A stretch of 41,248 nt of DNA from assembly GCA_051960855.1 (NCBI GenBank), contig JBQCDV010000148.1:1-41248 (forward strand), in the 5' to 3' direction. Below are positions 13,623-21,661 of this stretch, one piece after another. The position numbers and the translations under genes are program-made. Below the pieces are notes generated by a model. The model was not told the origin of the DNA, made no database searches, and saw nothing but the letters and a program-made list of their open reading frames with translations. Positions within the stretch are counted from its first letter, which is position 1. Every line of letters begins with the position of its first letter. Origin of the DNA: JBQCDV01 sp051960855 (GTDB lineage Bacteria > Actinomycetota > Actinomycetes > JAJZTN01).

Positions 13623-14977
13623 GGAGCATGCGCGGCACCCCGGAGCAGCGCTCCTGGTACTGGTACGACTGGGCCAACTCGGCCTACGTCACGGTCGTCG
13701 GCACGGTGCTGTTCGCTCCGTACCTGACCTCGGTCGCCGAGCGCGCCGCCTGCGGCTACGTCGGGACCGTCGAACACCCCTGCCGTGGGAGTGTGTCGCT
13801 GCTCGGGCTGTCGATCTCCGCCGGCTCCCTGGCCTTCTACGTCGTCACCGCCGCCACGATCCTCAGTGCCTTCCTGCTCCCGCTGGCGGGGGCGGCCGCC
13901 GACCGGCATCCACGCCCGGCCGTGCTGCTCGGCCGGTTCGCGTGGGCCGGCGCGGCTGCAGCCAGCCTGATGGTGCTGGTGGCCGGGACCGCATGGCTGG
14001 CGGGCGCGGCCCTGCTCGTCGTGGCCAACCTGTGCCTCGGCGCCTCGCTCGTGGTCTACGACGCCCTGCTCGTGCGTCTCGCCGCCCCAGACGAGCGAGA
14101 TGCGGTGTCCTCCCGCGGCTGGGCCTTCGGCTACCTCGGCGGAGGGCTGCTGCTGGCGCTGGATCTCGCCCTCGTGCTCGGCCACGGCGCCCTCGGCCTG
14201 TCGCAGGAGTGGGCGGTGCGTCTCAGCCTGCTGGCGGCCGGCCTGTGGTGGGGAGGGTTCACCGTCGTCCCCGTGCGCGGACTGCGCCACCTCCCCGTCG
14301 ACCTGCCGACGAGCGCCACCGACCCGGCCCCGCTGCGACAGAGCTTCGGGCAGCTGTGGTCGACCCTGCGCGGTCTCCGGGCCTTCCCGGTGACGCTGAC
14401 GTTCCTGCTCGCCTACCTCTTCTTCAACGACGGCGTGCAGACCGTCATCACCGCTGCCAGCGTCTACGGTGACAAGCAGCTCGGCCTGTCGCAGAGCATC
14501 CTGATCGTCACGATCCTGCTCGTGCAGTTCGTGGCTTTCGGCGGGGCGCTGCTGTTCGGTCGCCTCGCCGCGCGCTCCGGGGCCAAGCGCACGATCGCCG
14601 GAAGCCTGCTGGCATGGATCCTGGTCCTCGGTCTGGGCTACCTCCTGCCGGCTCACGCCGTCGGAGCGTTTCTCGGACTGGCCGTGCTCATCGGCATTGT
14701 CCTTGGAGGCACGCAGGCTCTCTCCCGGTCGCTGTTCAGCCAGCTCGTGCCGCTCGGGCGCGAGGCCGAGTACTTCAGCCTGTACCAGGCGTGTGAGCGG
14801 GGCACCTCCTGGCTCGGCACGCTCGTCTTCGGCCTGGTGCACCAGCTGACCGGTTCCTACCGTCCTGCGATCGCCGCCCTGGTGGTCTTCTTCGCGGTCG
14901 GGTTCGTCCTGCTGCTGCGGGTGGACGTGGCGCGGGGGCGCCGAGCCGCCGCGGCCGAGCCCGTGGTGCTGCTGTAG
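13619..14977 (+). CDS. UMF1-family MFS transporter
   Basis: 452 aa. The N-terminus RSWYWYDWANSAYVTVVGTVLFAPYLTSV is diagnostic of the UMF1/Atg22-like MFS group. About 12 hydrophobic helices follow. Internal landmarks are AGAAADRHPRPAVLLGRFAW (loop 2-3), FLLAYLFFNDGVQTVI (helix 7) and GGTQALSRSLFSQLVP. Atg22 exports amino acids from yeast vacuoles; the bacterial substrate is unknown. The ATG overlaps the GDPD stop (ATGA). The order GDPD, UMF1, rbpA, fxsA, dpm is one I recognise from other actinobacteria. Confidence 0.9.
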   Translation: MRSMRGTPEQRSWYWYDWANSAYVTVVGTVLFAPYLTSVAERAACGYVGTVEHPCRGSVSLLGLSISAGSLAFYVVTAATILSAFLLPLAGAAADRHPRPAVLLGRFAWAGAAAASLMVLVAGTAWLAGAALLVVANLCLGASLVVYDALLVRLAAPDERDAVSSRGWAFGYLGGGLLLALDLALVLGHGALGLSQEWAVRLSLLAAGLWWGGFTVVPVRGLRHLPVDLPTSATDPAPLRQSFGQLWSTLRGLRAFPVTLTFLLAYLFFNDGVQTVITAASVYGDKQLGLSQSILIVTILLVQFVAFGGALLFGRLAARSGAKRTIAGSLLAWILVLGLGYLLPAHAVGAFLGLAVLIGIVLGGTQALSRSLFSQLVPLGREAEYFSLYQACERGTSWLGTLVFGLVHQLTGSYRPAIAALVVFFAVGFVLLLRVDVARGRRAAAAEPVVLL

Positions 14978-15022
14978 CTATTGCCATACGCGCATCCAGC
15001 GTGTCGCGCAGCGGTCCCTGCC

Positions 15023-15048
15023 GGAACAACCGGCCGGTCTGCCCCGTT
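15023..15048 (+). promoter_or_regulatory. Sigma-R/SigH-type promoter of rbpA
   Basis: GGAAC (15023-15027), 18 bases, then GTT (15046-15048). This matches the thiol-stress sigma consensus (GGAAY, N18-19, GTT). It lies about 130 nt before rbpA, and rbpA is a known sigma-R target in Streptomyces. No recognisable gene lies in the rest of 14978-15174. Confidence 0.72.
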
Positions 15049-15174
15049 GTATCCCTCGGACGCGATGAAGGCGCGTCGCTCCCCCGGTGGCAGGACCATC
15101 CCCTGCAGGCTCCCTCGGTTCCGAGGATCCAGGCCTCCCCACGCACCGCGGTGGTCGACGAGAGGGATGTCAGC

Positions 15175-15537
15175 ATGAGCGAGAAGTCGTTGCGGGGCAC
15201 CCGCCTGGGCTCCACCAGCTATGAGTCGGACTACGGCGTCGACGTCGCCGAGCGTCAGGACGTGGCCTACCGCTGTGCCCAGGGGCATGAGTTCGTGATG
15301 CCCTTCTCCGTCGAGGCCGACGTGCCGGCCCTCTGGGAGTGCCGCGTCTGCGGAGCGGAGTCACTGCGCGTCGACGCCGAGCGCCCCGAGGGCAAGAAGG
15401 TCAAGCCGGCGCGCACCCACTGGGACATGCTGCTCGAGCGTCGCAGCATCCCCGAGCTCGAGGAGCTGCTCGCCGAGCGGCTGGAGTTGCTCCGCTCGCG
15501 CGGCGGCGTGCCCAGCGAGGCGCGCAAGTCCGCCTGA
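15175..15537 (+). CDS. rbpA: RNA polymerase-binding protein RbpA
   Basis: 120 aa: RGTRLGSTSYESD, then VAYRCAQGHEFVMPFSVEADVPALWECRVCGAE, then KKVKPARTHWDMLLERRSIPELEELLAERLELLR. This is the RbpA layout: an N-terminal tail, a central core domain with Cys and His residues, a basic linker (KKVKPARTHWDM) and the C-terminal sigma-interaction helix. RbpA binds RNA polymerase and group 1/2 sigma factors and stabilises open complexes. ATG 15175 is chosen because family members begin just before the RGTRLG motif. It is driven by a sigma-R-type promoter upstream. Confidence 0.97.
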   Translation: MSEKSLRGTRLGSTSYESDYGVDVAERQDVAYRCAQGHEFVMPFSVEADVPALWECRVCGAESLRVDAERPEGKKVKPARTHWDMLLERRSIPELEELLAERLELLRSRGGVPSEARKSA

Positions 15538-15590
15538 CGCTGAGCGCCGGCTGAGCCCGCTGAGCCCAGACGCCGAGCACAGTCACCGCC

Positions 15591-15625
15591 GCTGAGGCCG
15601 GGTCCCACAGGGGCCCGGCCTCAGC
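15591..15625. terminator. Bidirectional terminator hairpin between rbpA and fxsA
   Basis: GCTGAGGCCGGG and CCCGGCCTCAGC form a 12-bp perfect stem around an 11-base loop. It lies between convergent rbpA and fxsA; the right arm contains the fxsA stop codon. There is no T-run, as is common for high-GC actinobacterial terminators. Confidence 0.75.
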
Positions 15626-16241
15626 CGTCAGAGGTGGCCTCAGAGCCGCCGCCGGCACGGTCCGGGGACCGACCGTGTTTCCCGTCGGACACGACCTCGC
15701 CCGGCACGATGCGTGGGCCCCGTCCCCGCTGCCGACCCGCCTCACCCGGCTGGCCCGTCGCGCTGCCCTCGGTCCCACCTCCCCGAACGCCGCTGTCCCG
15801 GCCCGAGGGCCGTCGCCGGCCGCGCGCTGATCCGGCGAAGCGGGCCGCGCTCGAGGCCATTCCGAGCGCTCCCAGGGCGCGGTAGCGGGACGCCAGCACT
15901 GCGAAGAGGCCGCTGCGCACGAGCGGCCGCGTGACCGGCAGCACGAAGAGGAAGCCGAACACGTCGGTGACGAATCCGGGGGTCAGCAGCAGCACTCCGC
16001 CCATCAGGACCAGCGCGGCGTCGGCGAGCTCCCGGCTCGGCAGGTGGCCGGTGCGGATCGCGGTGGACAGGCCCTGCCAGGCGCGCAGTCCCTCGCGCTT
16101 GACGATCCAGGCGCCGATGGCGCTCTCGACGAGCAGCAGCAGGACCGTCCACCACGGCCCGATGATGCTGCCAACCTTGACGATCACCGCGATCTCGACG
16201 ATGGGAACGATGAGGAAGGCTGCGACCAGGGCGGAGACCAT
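15621..16241 (-). CDS. fxsA: FxsA-family membrane protein
   Basis: 206 aa. The first 120 residues hold four hydrophobic stretches: ALVAAFLIVPIVEIAVIVKVGSIIG, WWTVLLLLVESAIGAWIV, AALVLMGGVLLLTPGFVTDVFGFLFVLPVTRP. The 'LTPGFvTDvfGflfvlPvTRp' block is the FxsA hallmark. The remaining 85 residues are a hydrophilic Gly/Arg/Ser-rich tail. FxsA modulates exclusion of phage T7 by F plasmid in E. coli; its normal role is unknown. The ATG overlaps the stop of the upstream mannosyltransferase by one base (TAATG). Confidence 0.92.
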   Translation of the reverse strand: MVSALVAAFLIVPIVEIAVIVKVGSIIGPWWTVLLLLVESAIGAWIVKREGLRAWQGLSTAIRTGHLPSRELADAALVLMGGVLLLTPGFVTDVFGFLFVLPVTRPLVRSGLFAVLASRYRALGALGMASSAARFAGSARGRRRPSGRDSGVRGGGTEGSATGQPGEAGRQRGRGPRIVPGEVVSDGKHGRSPDRAGGGSEATSDG

Positions 16242-17041
16242 TAGCTGGTCCTTGCGCCCGGGCCGCCGGGCCGCTCGCGACCTAGCAGCCGCGCCGCCTG
16301 CTGCGAGCGATGGCGCAGCCCCCAGCGGGTCACCTGCAGGATCGCCTCCCGGACGATGTCGGTGCTCATCTTGCTCTCACCGAGCTCACGCTCGACAAAG
16401 GTGATCGGGACCTCCACGACCTCCAGCCCCGCCTGCACCGCCCGCCACGCGAGATCGATCTGGAAGCAGTAGCCCTGGCTCGTCACGGTGTCCAGGTCGA
16501 GCTTGCGCAACGCCTCGGCGCGGTAGGCCCGGAAGCCGCCGGTGATGTCACGGATCCGGGTGCCGAGCACGACGCGGGCGTAGGTCGTGCCCGCGCGGCT
16601 GATCAGCTGCCGAGTCAGCGGCCAGTTCACCGTCGCGCCGCCTGACACCCACCGGCTGCCCAGCACGACGTCGGCGCCGTCGTCGAGAGCCGCCAGCAGC
16701 CGAGGCAGGTCCTCGGCCCGGTGCGACCCGTCGGCGTCCATCTCGACGACCGCCTCGGCTCCCTGCTGCAGCGCGGCGGCGAACCCGGCCAGGTAGGCGG
16801 CCCCCAGCCCCTCCTTGCCTGGGCGGTGCAGGACCCGCACGTGCTCGTCCGCCGCTGCCAGAGAGTCCGCGAGCTCCCCCGTGCCGTCAGGCGAGTTGTC
16901 GTCGACGACCAGGATGGTCGCCTCAGGGACCGCGGCGCGCAGCCGCGACACGGCACCGGGCAGAGAGTCCCGCTCGTTGTACGTCGGCACCACCACGACG
17001 GTCTGCCGGCGCAGCTGGTCATCTGCTGGGGTCTGGCTCAC
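16241..17041 (-). CDS. ppm1: Polyprenol monophosphomannose synthase
   Basis: 266 aa, GT2 fold. TVVVVPTYNERDSLPGAV at the N-terminus, ILVVDDNSPDGTGELAD, then AVVEMDADGSHRAEDLP with the metal-binding DxD, DVVLGSRWVSGG, and ITGGFRAYRAEALRKL. It transfers mannose from GDP-mannose to polyprenyl phosphate. This gives the lipid donor for lipoglycans and protein O-mannosylation at the membrane. There is no C-terminal membrane domain, as in the short DPM1-like form; in M. tuberculosis the synthase is fused to Lnt. GTG 17041 overlaps the lnt stop (GTGA), so the two are co-translated. Confidence 0.95.
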   Translation of the reverse strand: MSQTPADDQLRRQTVVVVPTYNERDSLPGAVSRLRAAVPEATILVVDDNSPDGTGELADSLAAADEHVRVLHRPGKEGLGAAYLAGFAAALQQGAEAVVEMDADGSHRAEDLPRLLAALDDGADVVLGSRWVSGGATVNWPLTRQLISRAGTTYARVVLGTRIRDITGGFRAYRAEALRKLDLDTVTSQGYCFQIDLAWRAVQAGLEVVEVPITFVERELGESKMSTDIVREAILQVTRWGLRHRSQQAARLLGRERPGGPGARTS

Positions 17042-18714
17042 GCACGGTCCTCACTGTGAAGGGGCTGCTGTGGCGGGGTCGGCGTGTGCGCCGAGCCGTT
17101 GCCGGTATCGGATACGCCGCCCGCACGGCGGCTGCGTCGCCGCACGCCAGCCGCGGCGAGGCCGAGCAGGACGCCGAGCAGACCGCCCGCGGCGATGACG
17201 GTCTCCGGCACCGCGCCGACGCGGTCGGCGACCGAGGTCTGGTTGCGCAGCGGGACGGACGCCACGAGAACGTCGCGCGTGAAGATCTCGCTGTGCTTCA
17301 GCACCCGGCCGGCCGGGTCGATGACCGCGCTGATGCCGGTCGTCGAGGCGCTCATGACCGAGCGGCCGTGCTCGACCGCGCGCAGCCGGCTCATCTGCAG
17401 TTGCTGCGCGGACTCGGCGCTGCGCCCGAAGGTCGCGTTGTTGGTCATCACCGCGATGACGTCGCCGCCGGACTCGACGGCCGACCGGACGAGGGCGTCG
17501 TCGACGACCTCGAAGCAGATGACCGGAGCGACCCGGGCCGCCCCCACCTGAAGGGCGTGCACCCCGGTGCCCGCGGAGAAGTCGCGGGCGACGAGGTCGA
17601 CGTCGGCGCTGAAGAGCCGGACGAAGGAGCGCCACGGGATGTACTCGGCGAACGGCGCCGGGTGCCGCTTGTCGTAGCGGTCGAGCAGGCCGTCCGGTCC
17701 CCAGACGAGGGCGGAGTTGCGCAGCGTCGCGCCCCTGTCGAGCACGGCGCCCACCAGGATGGGCTGGCCCACGGCCCGGGCCGCTTCACTGAGAGCGGCG
17801 GCCGCCTCCGGGTTGCGGGTCGGGTCGACGTCGGAGGAGTTCTCCGGCCAGATCACCACGTCTGGTCGTGGCGTCCGGCCGGCGCGCACATCGGCTGCCA
17901 GCTGCTCGGTGGCGGCCACGTGGTAGCGCAGCACCGCCTCTCGCTGGCCGTTGAAGTCCAGGCCGAGCTGGGGCACGTTGCCCTGAACGACCGCGGCCGT
18001 CACGGTGTGCCCGTTGGTGGGCAGCGGGACGAGCAAACCCACGAGCATGACACCGAGCGCGAGCAGCGCTGCGCCTGCGCGCAGCAGCGACGTCGGACCT
18101 GACGCCGCGGCTCGAACGGCGCCCGACCAGCGTGCCCGCGGTGGTCCGGCCACGGCCGCCGCGGCGGCGGCGCCCGCGAGCGCGACTGCGAAGGACACCA
18201 ACGGTGCCCCGCCGAGCGCGGCCAGATGCACGGTCGGCAGGTCGACCTGGCTGAAGGCCAGGCGTCCCCAGCCGAAGCCGCCAAAGGGGAAGCGCGCCCG
18301 CACTGCCTCATCGAGCACCCACAGCGCCGCGAACCACACCGGCGCCGCCGGAAGACGCAGCACCAACGGCGCGACACAGCCGAGGGCGGCCACGAAGAGC
18401 GACTCGACGGTGGCCAGCGCCACCCACGGGAGAGCCCCGACGTAGGTGCCGCTCCAGTGCAGCAGAGGCAGGAAGAACGCGAGCCCGGCGGCGAGCCCCA
18501 GCGCCCAGCTGCGGCGTACGGACGTGCCGCGCAGCGCCAGCACCAGCAGCGCGATCGCGACCGGGGCGAGCCACCCCCACGCCAGCGGCGGGTAGGCCCC
18601 CGACAGCGCCAGGCCGGAGGCGACGGCGAGCACCAGCCGCGCCGGCGTTCGGGTCGACCGGGTCACAGCGACGCGCCGCTCCGGCGCAGGCGGTGCTGCG
18701 AGCGTGGCGGTCAC
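17038..18714 (-). CDS. lnt: Apolipoprotein N-acyltransferase
   Basis: 558 aa. Six or more N-terminal membrane helices (to about residue 250) precede a nitrilase-like domain. The catalytic triad positions are visible: Glu291 in VIWPENSSD, Lys349 in YDKRHPAPFAEYIPW and Cys400 in VICFEVV. Lnt adds the third acyl chain to lipoproteins; in actinobacteria it partners with polyprenol-mannose synthase. GTG 18714 is chosen because TACGGT lies 6 nt upstream, and it is 4 nt after the kal stop. A frame continuing to 18918 would lie inside kal. It is both downstream of the kam genes and probably independently transcribed. Confidence 0.94.
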   Translation of the reverse strand: MTATLAAPPAPERRVAVTRSTRTPARLVLAVASGLALSGAYPPLAWGWLAPVAIALLVLALRGTSVRRSWALGLAAGLAFFLPLLHWSGTYVGALPWVALATVESLFVAALGCVAPLVLRLPAAPVWFAALWVLDEAVRARFPFGGFGWGRLAFSQVDLPTVHLAALGGAPLVSFAVALAGAAAAAAVAGPPRARWSGAVRAAASGPTSLLRAGAALLALGVMLVGLLVPLPTNGHTVTAAVVQGNVPQLGLDFNGQREAVLRYHVAATEQLAADVRAGRTPRPDVVIWPENSSDVDPTRNPEAAAALSEAARAVGQPILVGAVLDRGATLRNSALVWGPDGLLDRYDKRHPAPFAEYIPWRSFVRLFSADVDLVARDFSAGTGVHALQVGAARVAPVICFEVVDDALVRSAVESGGDVIAVMTNNATFGRSAESAQQLQMSRLRAVEHGRSVMSASTTGISAVIDPAGRVLKHSEIFTRDVLVASVPLRNQTSVADRVGAVPETVIAAGGLLGVLLGLAAAGVRRRSRRAGGVSDTGNGSAHTPTPPQQPLHSEDRA

Positions 18715-18718
18715 GCTC

Positions 18719-19135
18719 CTACCGTACGGCGCGCTCGCCGGCGGGCGGGACGACGACGGTGCCACGCGCGGTGGTGGCGACGATCGGTGGGTCGAGAACA
18801 GCGGCCGCGGACTCGCCGCGCTCGGGGCAGCCGCGCGCGACCACGCGCAGTTCGAAGGCCATCTCCCGCGAGCGCGTCCCGCGCCGGACGAGGGTGGCCG
18901 TGGCCTCGACGACGTCACCGGCTCGCACCGGCGCCAGGAACTGGACGTCGCTGTAGGAGGCGAACAGGCCCTCGTCGCCGTCGGTCACGATGCACAGCTC
19001 GGTCGCCACGTCTCCGAACAGGCCCAGCCCGTAGGCGCCGTCGACGAGGTTGCCGGCGTAGTGGGCGTGGGAGTAGGGCACATAGCGCCGGTGGGTGACG
19101 CCGGTCTGGTTCGGGGTCGCCTGGTCGGCGTTCAT
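18719..19135 (-). CDS. kal: 3-aminobutyryl-CoA ammonia-lyase (hotdog fold)
   Basis: 138 aa. The signature YSHAHYAGNLVDGAYGLGLFGDVATELCI, then DGDEGLFASYSDVQFLAPVRAGDVVEATATLVRRGTRSREM, matches Kal of lysine-fermenting bacteria. Kal belongs to the hotdog superfamily. It deaminates L-3-aminobutyryl-CoA to crotonyl-CoA. The context, directly after kamD and kamE with an ATGA overlap, makes an ordinary thioesterase unlikely. Length is normal for the family. Confidence 0.88.
   Translation of the reverse strand: MNADQATPNQTGVTHRRYVPYSHAHYAGNLVDGAYGLGLFGDVATELCIVTDGDEGLFASYSDVQFLAPVRAGDVVEATATLVRRGTRSREMAFELRVVARGCPERGESAAAVLDPPIVATTARGTVVVPPAGERAVR
18721..18726 (-). promoter_or_regulatory. Internal -10 element for lnt, overlapping the kal stop
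   Basis: On the minus strand TACGGT lies 6 nt before the lnt GTG. Its last base is the first base of the kal TAG. The hexamer and spacing equal those of the MFS leader ORF and the Lrp gene. It could keep lnt-ppm-fxsA expressed when the kam genes are silent. Confidence 0.45.
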
Positions 19136-19896
19136 GCCGTCTTCCTCTCGGTGCCGTGCGCGGCGGGCGGCGGCAGCAGGGCGTAGGTGAGATAGCTGGC
19201 GACCTCGCCCGGCGTCGTGCCACGACCGAAGATCCGGTCGACGCCGAGATCCTCGGTCATGGACTCGTCGAAGCGGGGGCCGCCGACGACCAGCAGAGGG
19301 ACCTTGCCGGCCGGGTACGCCTCGCGGAAGGCCGCCGACATCTCGCGGGTGTTGTGCAGGTGGGCGTCGCGCTGGGTGACGACCTGGGAGATGAGGACGG
19401 CGTCGGCCTTCTCCGCGCGGGCGCGCGCCACGAGGTCGGGCACCAGGACTTGGGCGCCCATGTTGACCACGCGGATCTCCCGGTAGTACTCCAGGCCCTT
19501 CTCCCCCGCGAACCCCTTGATGTTGAGAATCGCGTCGATGCCGACGGTGTGGGCGTCGGTGCCGATGCACGCGCCGAGCACGACGAGCTTGCGTCGCAGC
19601 CGCGTGCGGATCGCGGCGTTGACCTCCTTGGCCGACAGCAGCGGGTACTCCCGCTCGACCACCTGTACGGCGTCGACGTCGACGAGGTGGGTGGCCGAGC
19701 CGTAGACGACGAAGAATGTGAAGTCCGGGCCCATCGGCTTGGCATGCACCAGCATCGCCGGCTCGAGACCCATCTTGGCCGCGAGCTGCAGCGCGGCCCC
19801 CTCGGCGCGCTTGTCGTGCGGGAGGGGCAGGGTGAAGGACACCTGCACCATCCCGTCGCCGGTGGTGTCGCCGTAGGGGCGGATGAGGCGGGTCAC
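19132..19896 (-). CDS. kamE: Lysine 5,6-aminomutase, beta subunit
   Basis: 254 aa from GTG 19896, overlapping the kamD stop (GTGA). The B12-binding signature GTDAHTVGIDAILNIKGFAGEKGLEYY holds DxH at 114-116. His116 is the cobalt ligand, and Lys127 lies 11 residues later. That equals the His133/Lys144 spacing in the clostridial enzyme, where the Lys carries PLP. The C-terminus continues as a Rossmann-like B12 domain (VVNMGAQVLVPDL, DAVLISQVVTQRD, VVGGPRFDESM). It works with KamD on L-beta-lysine, migrating the terminal amino group. Confidence 0.95.
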   Translation of the reverse strand: MTRLIRPYGDTTGDGMVQVSFTLPLPHDKRAEGAALQLAAKMGLEPAMLVHAKPMGPDFTFFVVYGSATHLVDVDAVQVVEREYPLLSAKEVNAAIRTRLRRKLVVLGACIGTDAHTVGIDAILNIKGFAGEKGLEYYREIRVVNMGAQVLVPDLVARARAEKADAVLISQVVTQRDAHLHNTREMSAAFREAYPAGKVPLLVVGGPRFDESMTEDLGVDRIFGRGTTPGEVASYLTYALLPPPAAHGTERKTA

Positions 19897-21476
19897 TGGG
19901 CGTCCTCGAGAAGCTCGGTCACCGGGTTGTAGTAGTCCTCGGCGTGCTCGGCCACGCCGTCGAGGCCCTTGCCGCGGTCGGCGGGGCGCCGCATCAGGCC
20001 GAAGGTGCCGTCGGCGATCGCCGGCAGCAGGCCGTCGTCGACGATGCGCTCGAGCAGGTCGACGGCCTCGGCCAGCACCTGGTGGGCACGCTGCACGATC
20101 ATGCCGTCTGGGGCCGGCCGGAAGTCCTCGTGCAGGGCGCCGGTGGCGTTGAGGACGTAGCGGACGTTCTGCAGCGCCAGGTCCCGGTCGGAGAGGAACG
20201 GAGTGACGACGGCCTCGGTCATCATGCCGACCAGGAGGATCCCCTGGCCCGTGAGCGAGCCGACCAGGTTGAAGAAGCCGTCGAGCAGGTAGCCGCGGAA
20301 AACATCCCCAGTCATGTGCCGGGTCGGCGGCATCCACTTCAGCGGCGCCTCGGGGAACAGCTCGCGCGCCAGCATCGCGTGGGCCAGCTCGAGGCGGAAC
20401 GAGTCGGGCAGGTCGGGGTTGATCTCGAAGGCGTGGCCCAGCCCGAGCTGCCAGTCCTCCAGGCCCGCCTCTTTGGCGAAGGCCTCGTTGAGCAGCTGGC
20501 TGACGGTGACGGTGTGCGCGGCCTCGACCGCGTCCGCCGTCGTGAGGTAGTTGTCCTCGCCGGTGTTGATGATGATGCCCGCGCGGGCGTGCACCTGCCG
20601 GCTGAAGCGCTGGTCGACGAACGTCCGGATCGGGTTGATGTCGCGGAAGAGGATCCCGTACATCGAGTCGTTGAGCATCATGTCGAGCCGCTCGAGCCCG
20701 GCCAGCGTGGCGATCTCCGGCATGCAGAGCCCGGACGCGTAGTTGGTGAGCCGGACGTAGCGGCCGAGCTCGCGGGAGACGTCGTCCAGCGCAGCCCGCA
20801 TGAGCCGGAAGTTCTCCTGCGTGGCATAGGTGCCGGCGTAGCCCTCGCGGGTCGCGCCCTCAGGTACGTAGTCCAGCAGGGACTGCCCGGTGCTGCGGAT
20901 GACGGCGATGATGTCGGCGCCCTCGCGTGCCGCCGCCTGCGCCTGCGGGATGTCCTCGTAGATGTCGCCGGTGGCAACGATCAGGTAGATCCACGGCTGG
21001 CGCGGCGCGTCGCCGATCCGCTTGATCAGGCGGTCGCGCTCCTTGCGTCGCGCATCGACGTTCCGAACGCCGGAGCGTGCGGCGCGACGGGCTGCCGTGC
21101 GTGCGCGCCCGGCGTCGCGCTTGTCGGGGACGCGGAACCGCACGGAACCAGCGGCGGCCTTCTGCGCCAGGACCGTGAGGTCGCCCCCACCGTCGCTGAC
21201 CAGCGCGTCCCAGACCGGCAGGGCGACGCCGTGCTCGAGCCCGACCTGCTCCCGCACGGTGTCGACGAGCCGGTTGACCCAGGGGATCCCCTCAGCGTCG
21301 GCGCCCTCCAGACCCGCCATGCGTAGAACTGCCCGCTCGACGCTCACCGTCGTATGGGTGCGTGCGAGCTGGACGACCGGCTCGGCCGCTCGCGCGGCAA
21401 GTGCGCGCGCCCGCGCCACCGTCTCGGGAGGCAGGGCGAGCTTTGCCTCAGGGCGTGACGTCACGACAGCGGCCAT
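19893..21476 (-). CDS. kamD: Lysine 5,6-aminomutase, alpha subunit
   Basis: 527 aa, close to the 516-520 of characterised KamD. Conserved blocks: WVNRLVDTVREQVG, APRQPWIYLIVATGDIYEDIPQAQAAAREGADIIAVIRSTGQSLLDYVPEGAT, YGGT-like YAGTYATQENFRLMR, LTNYASGLCMPEIA, and NDSMYGILFRDINPIRTFVDQRFSR. The TIM barrel binds adenosylcobalamin with KamE. ATG 21476 has no good ribosome binding site. GTG 21464 (codon 5) is a possible alternative because it overlaps the stop of a short upstream ORF as GTGA. It is first in a run of six touching genes, kamD to fxsA. Confidence 0.95.
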   Translation of the reverse strand: MAAVVTSRPEAKLALPPETVARARALAARAAEPVVQLARTHTTVSVERAVLRMAGLEGADAEGIPWVNRLVDTVREQVGLEHGVALPVWDALVSDGGGDLTVLAQKAAAGSVRFRVPDKRDAGRARTAARRAARSGVRNVDARRKERDRLIKRIGDAPRQPWIYLIVATGDIYEDIPQAQAAAREGADIIAVIRSTGQSLLDYVPEGATREGYAGTYATQENFRLMRAALDDVSRELGRYVRLTNYASGLCMPEIATLAGLERLDMMLNDSMYGILFRDINPIRTFVDQRFSRQVHARAGIIINTGEDNYLTTADAVEAAHTVTVSQLLNEAFAKEAGLEDWQLGLGHAFEINPDLPDSFRLELAHAMLARELFPEAPLKWMPPTRHMTGDVFRGYLLDGFFNLVGSLTGQGILLVGMMTEAVVTPFLSDRDLALQNVRYVLNATGALHEDFRPAPDGMIVQRAHQVLAEAVDLLERIVDDGLLPAIADGTFGLMRRPADRGKGLDGVAEHAEDYYNPVTELLEDAQ

Positions 21477-21493
21477 GTCGGCACCTGCTGCAT
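21461..21493 (-). CDS. Ten-codon upstream ORF overlapping the kamD start
   Basis: ATG 21493 opens Met-Gln-Gln-Val-Pro-Thr-Trp-Pro-Leu-Ser-stop in another frame. It has GGAG 7 nt upstream, the best Shine-Dalgarno site in the region, whereas kamD ATG 21476 has none. Its TGA overlaps kamD codon 5 as GTGA. Ribosomes finishing this ORF could restart on kamD, so it may set kamD translation by coupling. It may also be a chance short frame. Confidence 0.4.
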   Translation of the reverse strand: MQQVPTWPLS

Positions 21494-21649
21494 CTCAACT
21501 CTCCGTCCACTTCCCCGCGTCGCACACATCATCCCGTCAAAGGCCTTCGCTACAGCAGGTTATCCGGTCGGGTATCTGATTGGCCGCACATCCTCCTGCC
21601 GCGGCGGCAGCCGCGACGCGCCGCACTCGGAGCGACCGGTCAGCCCACG

Positions 21650-21655
21650 TAGGCT
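21650..21655 (+). promoter_or_regulatory. -10 element of the SGNH lipoprotein gene
   Basis: TAGGCT with six bases to the GTG at 21662, predicting a leaderless message. No clear -35 is seen. It sits in the 185-bp divergent region between kamD and the lipoprotein gene. Confidence 0.45.
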
Positions 21656-21661
21656 CGCGGC

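Noticed and set aside
13076..14842. 588-residue minus-strand open frame
   Set aside because: Antisense to the GDPD and UMF1 genes, both of which have clear family signatures. The frame is rich in Glu, Gln, Gly and Arg, as expected of a shadow.
18719..19570. 283-residue minus-strand frame extending kal upstream
   Set aside because: Kal begins at ATG 19135, overlapping the kamE stop. The extension is an out-of-frame reading of kamE.
21477..21661. Cobalamin or lysine riboswitch before kamD
   Set aside because: Considered because KamDE need B12. No B12-box-like sequence or lysine-aptamer pattern was seen; only 185 bp are available between the divergent genes.
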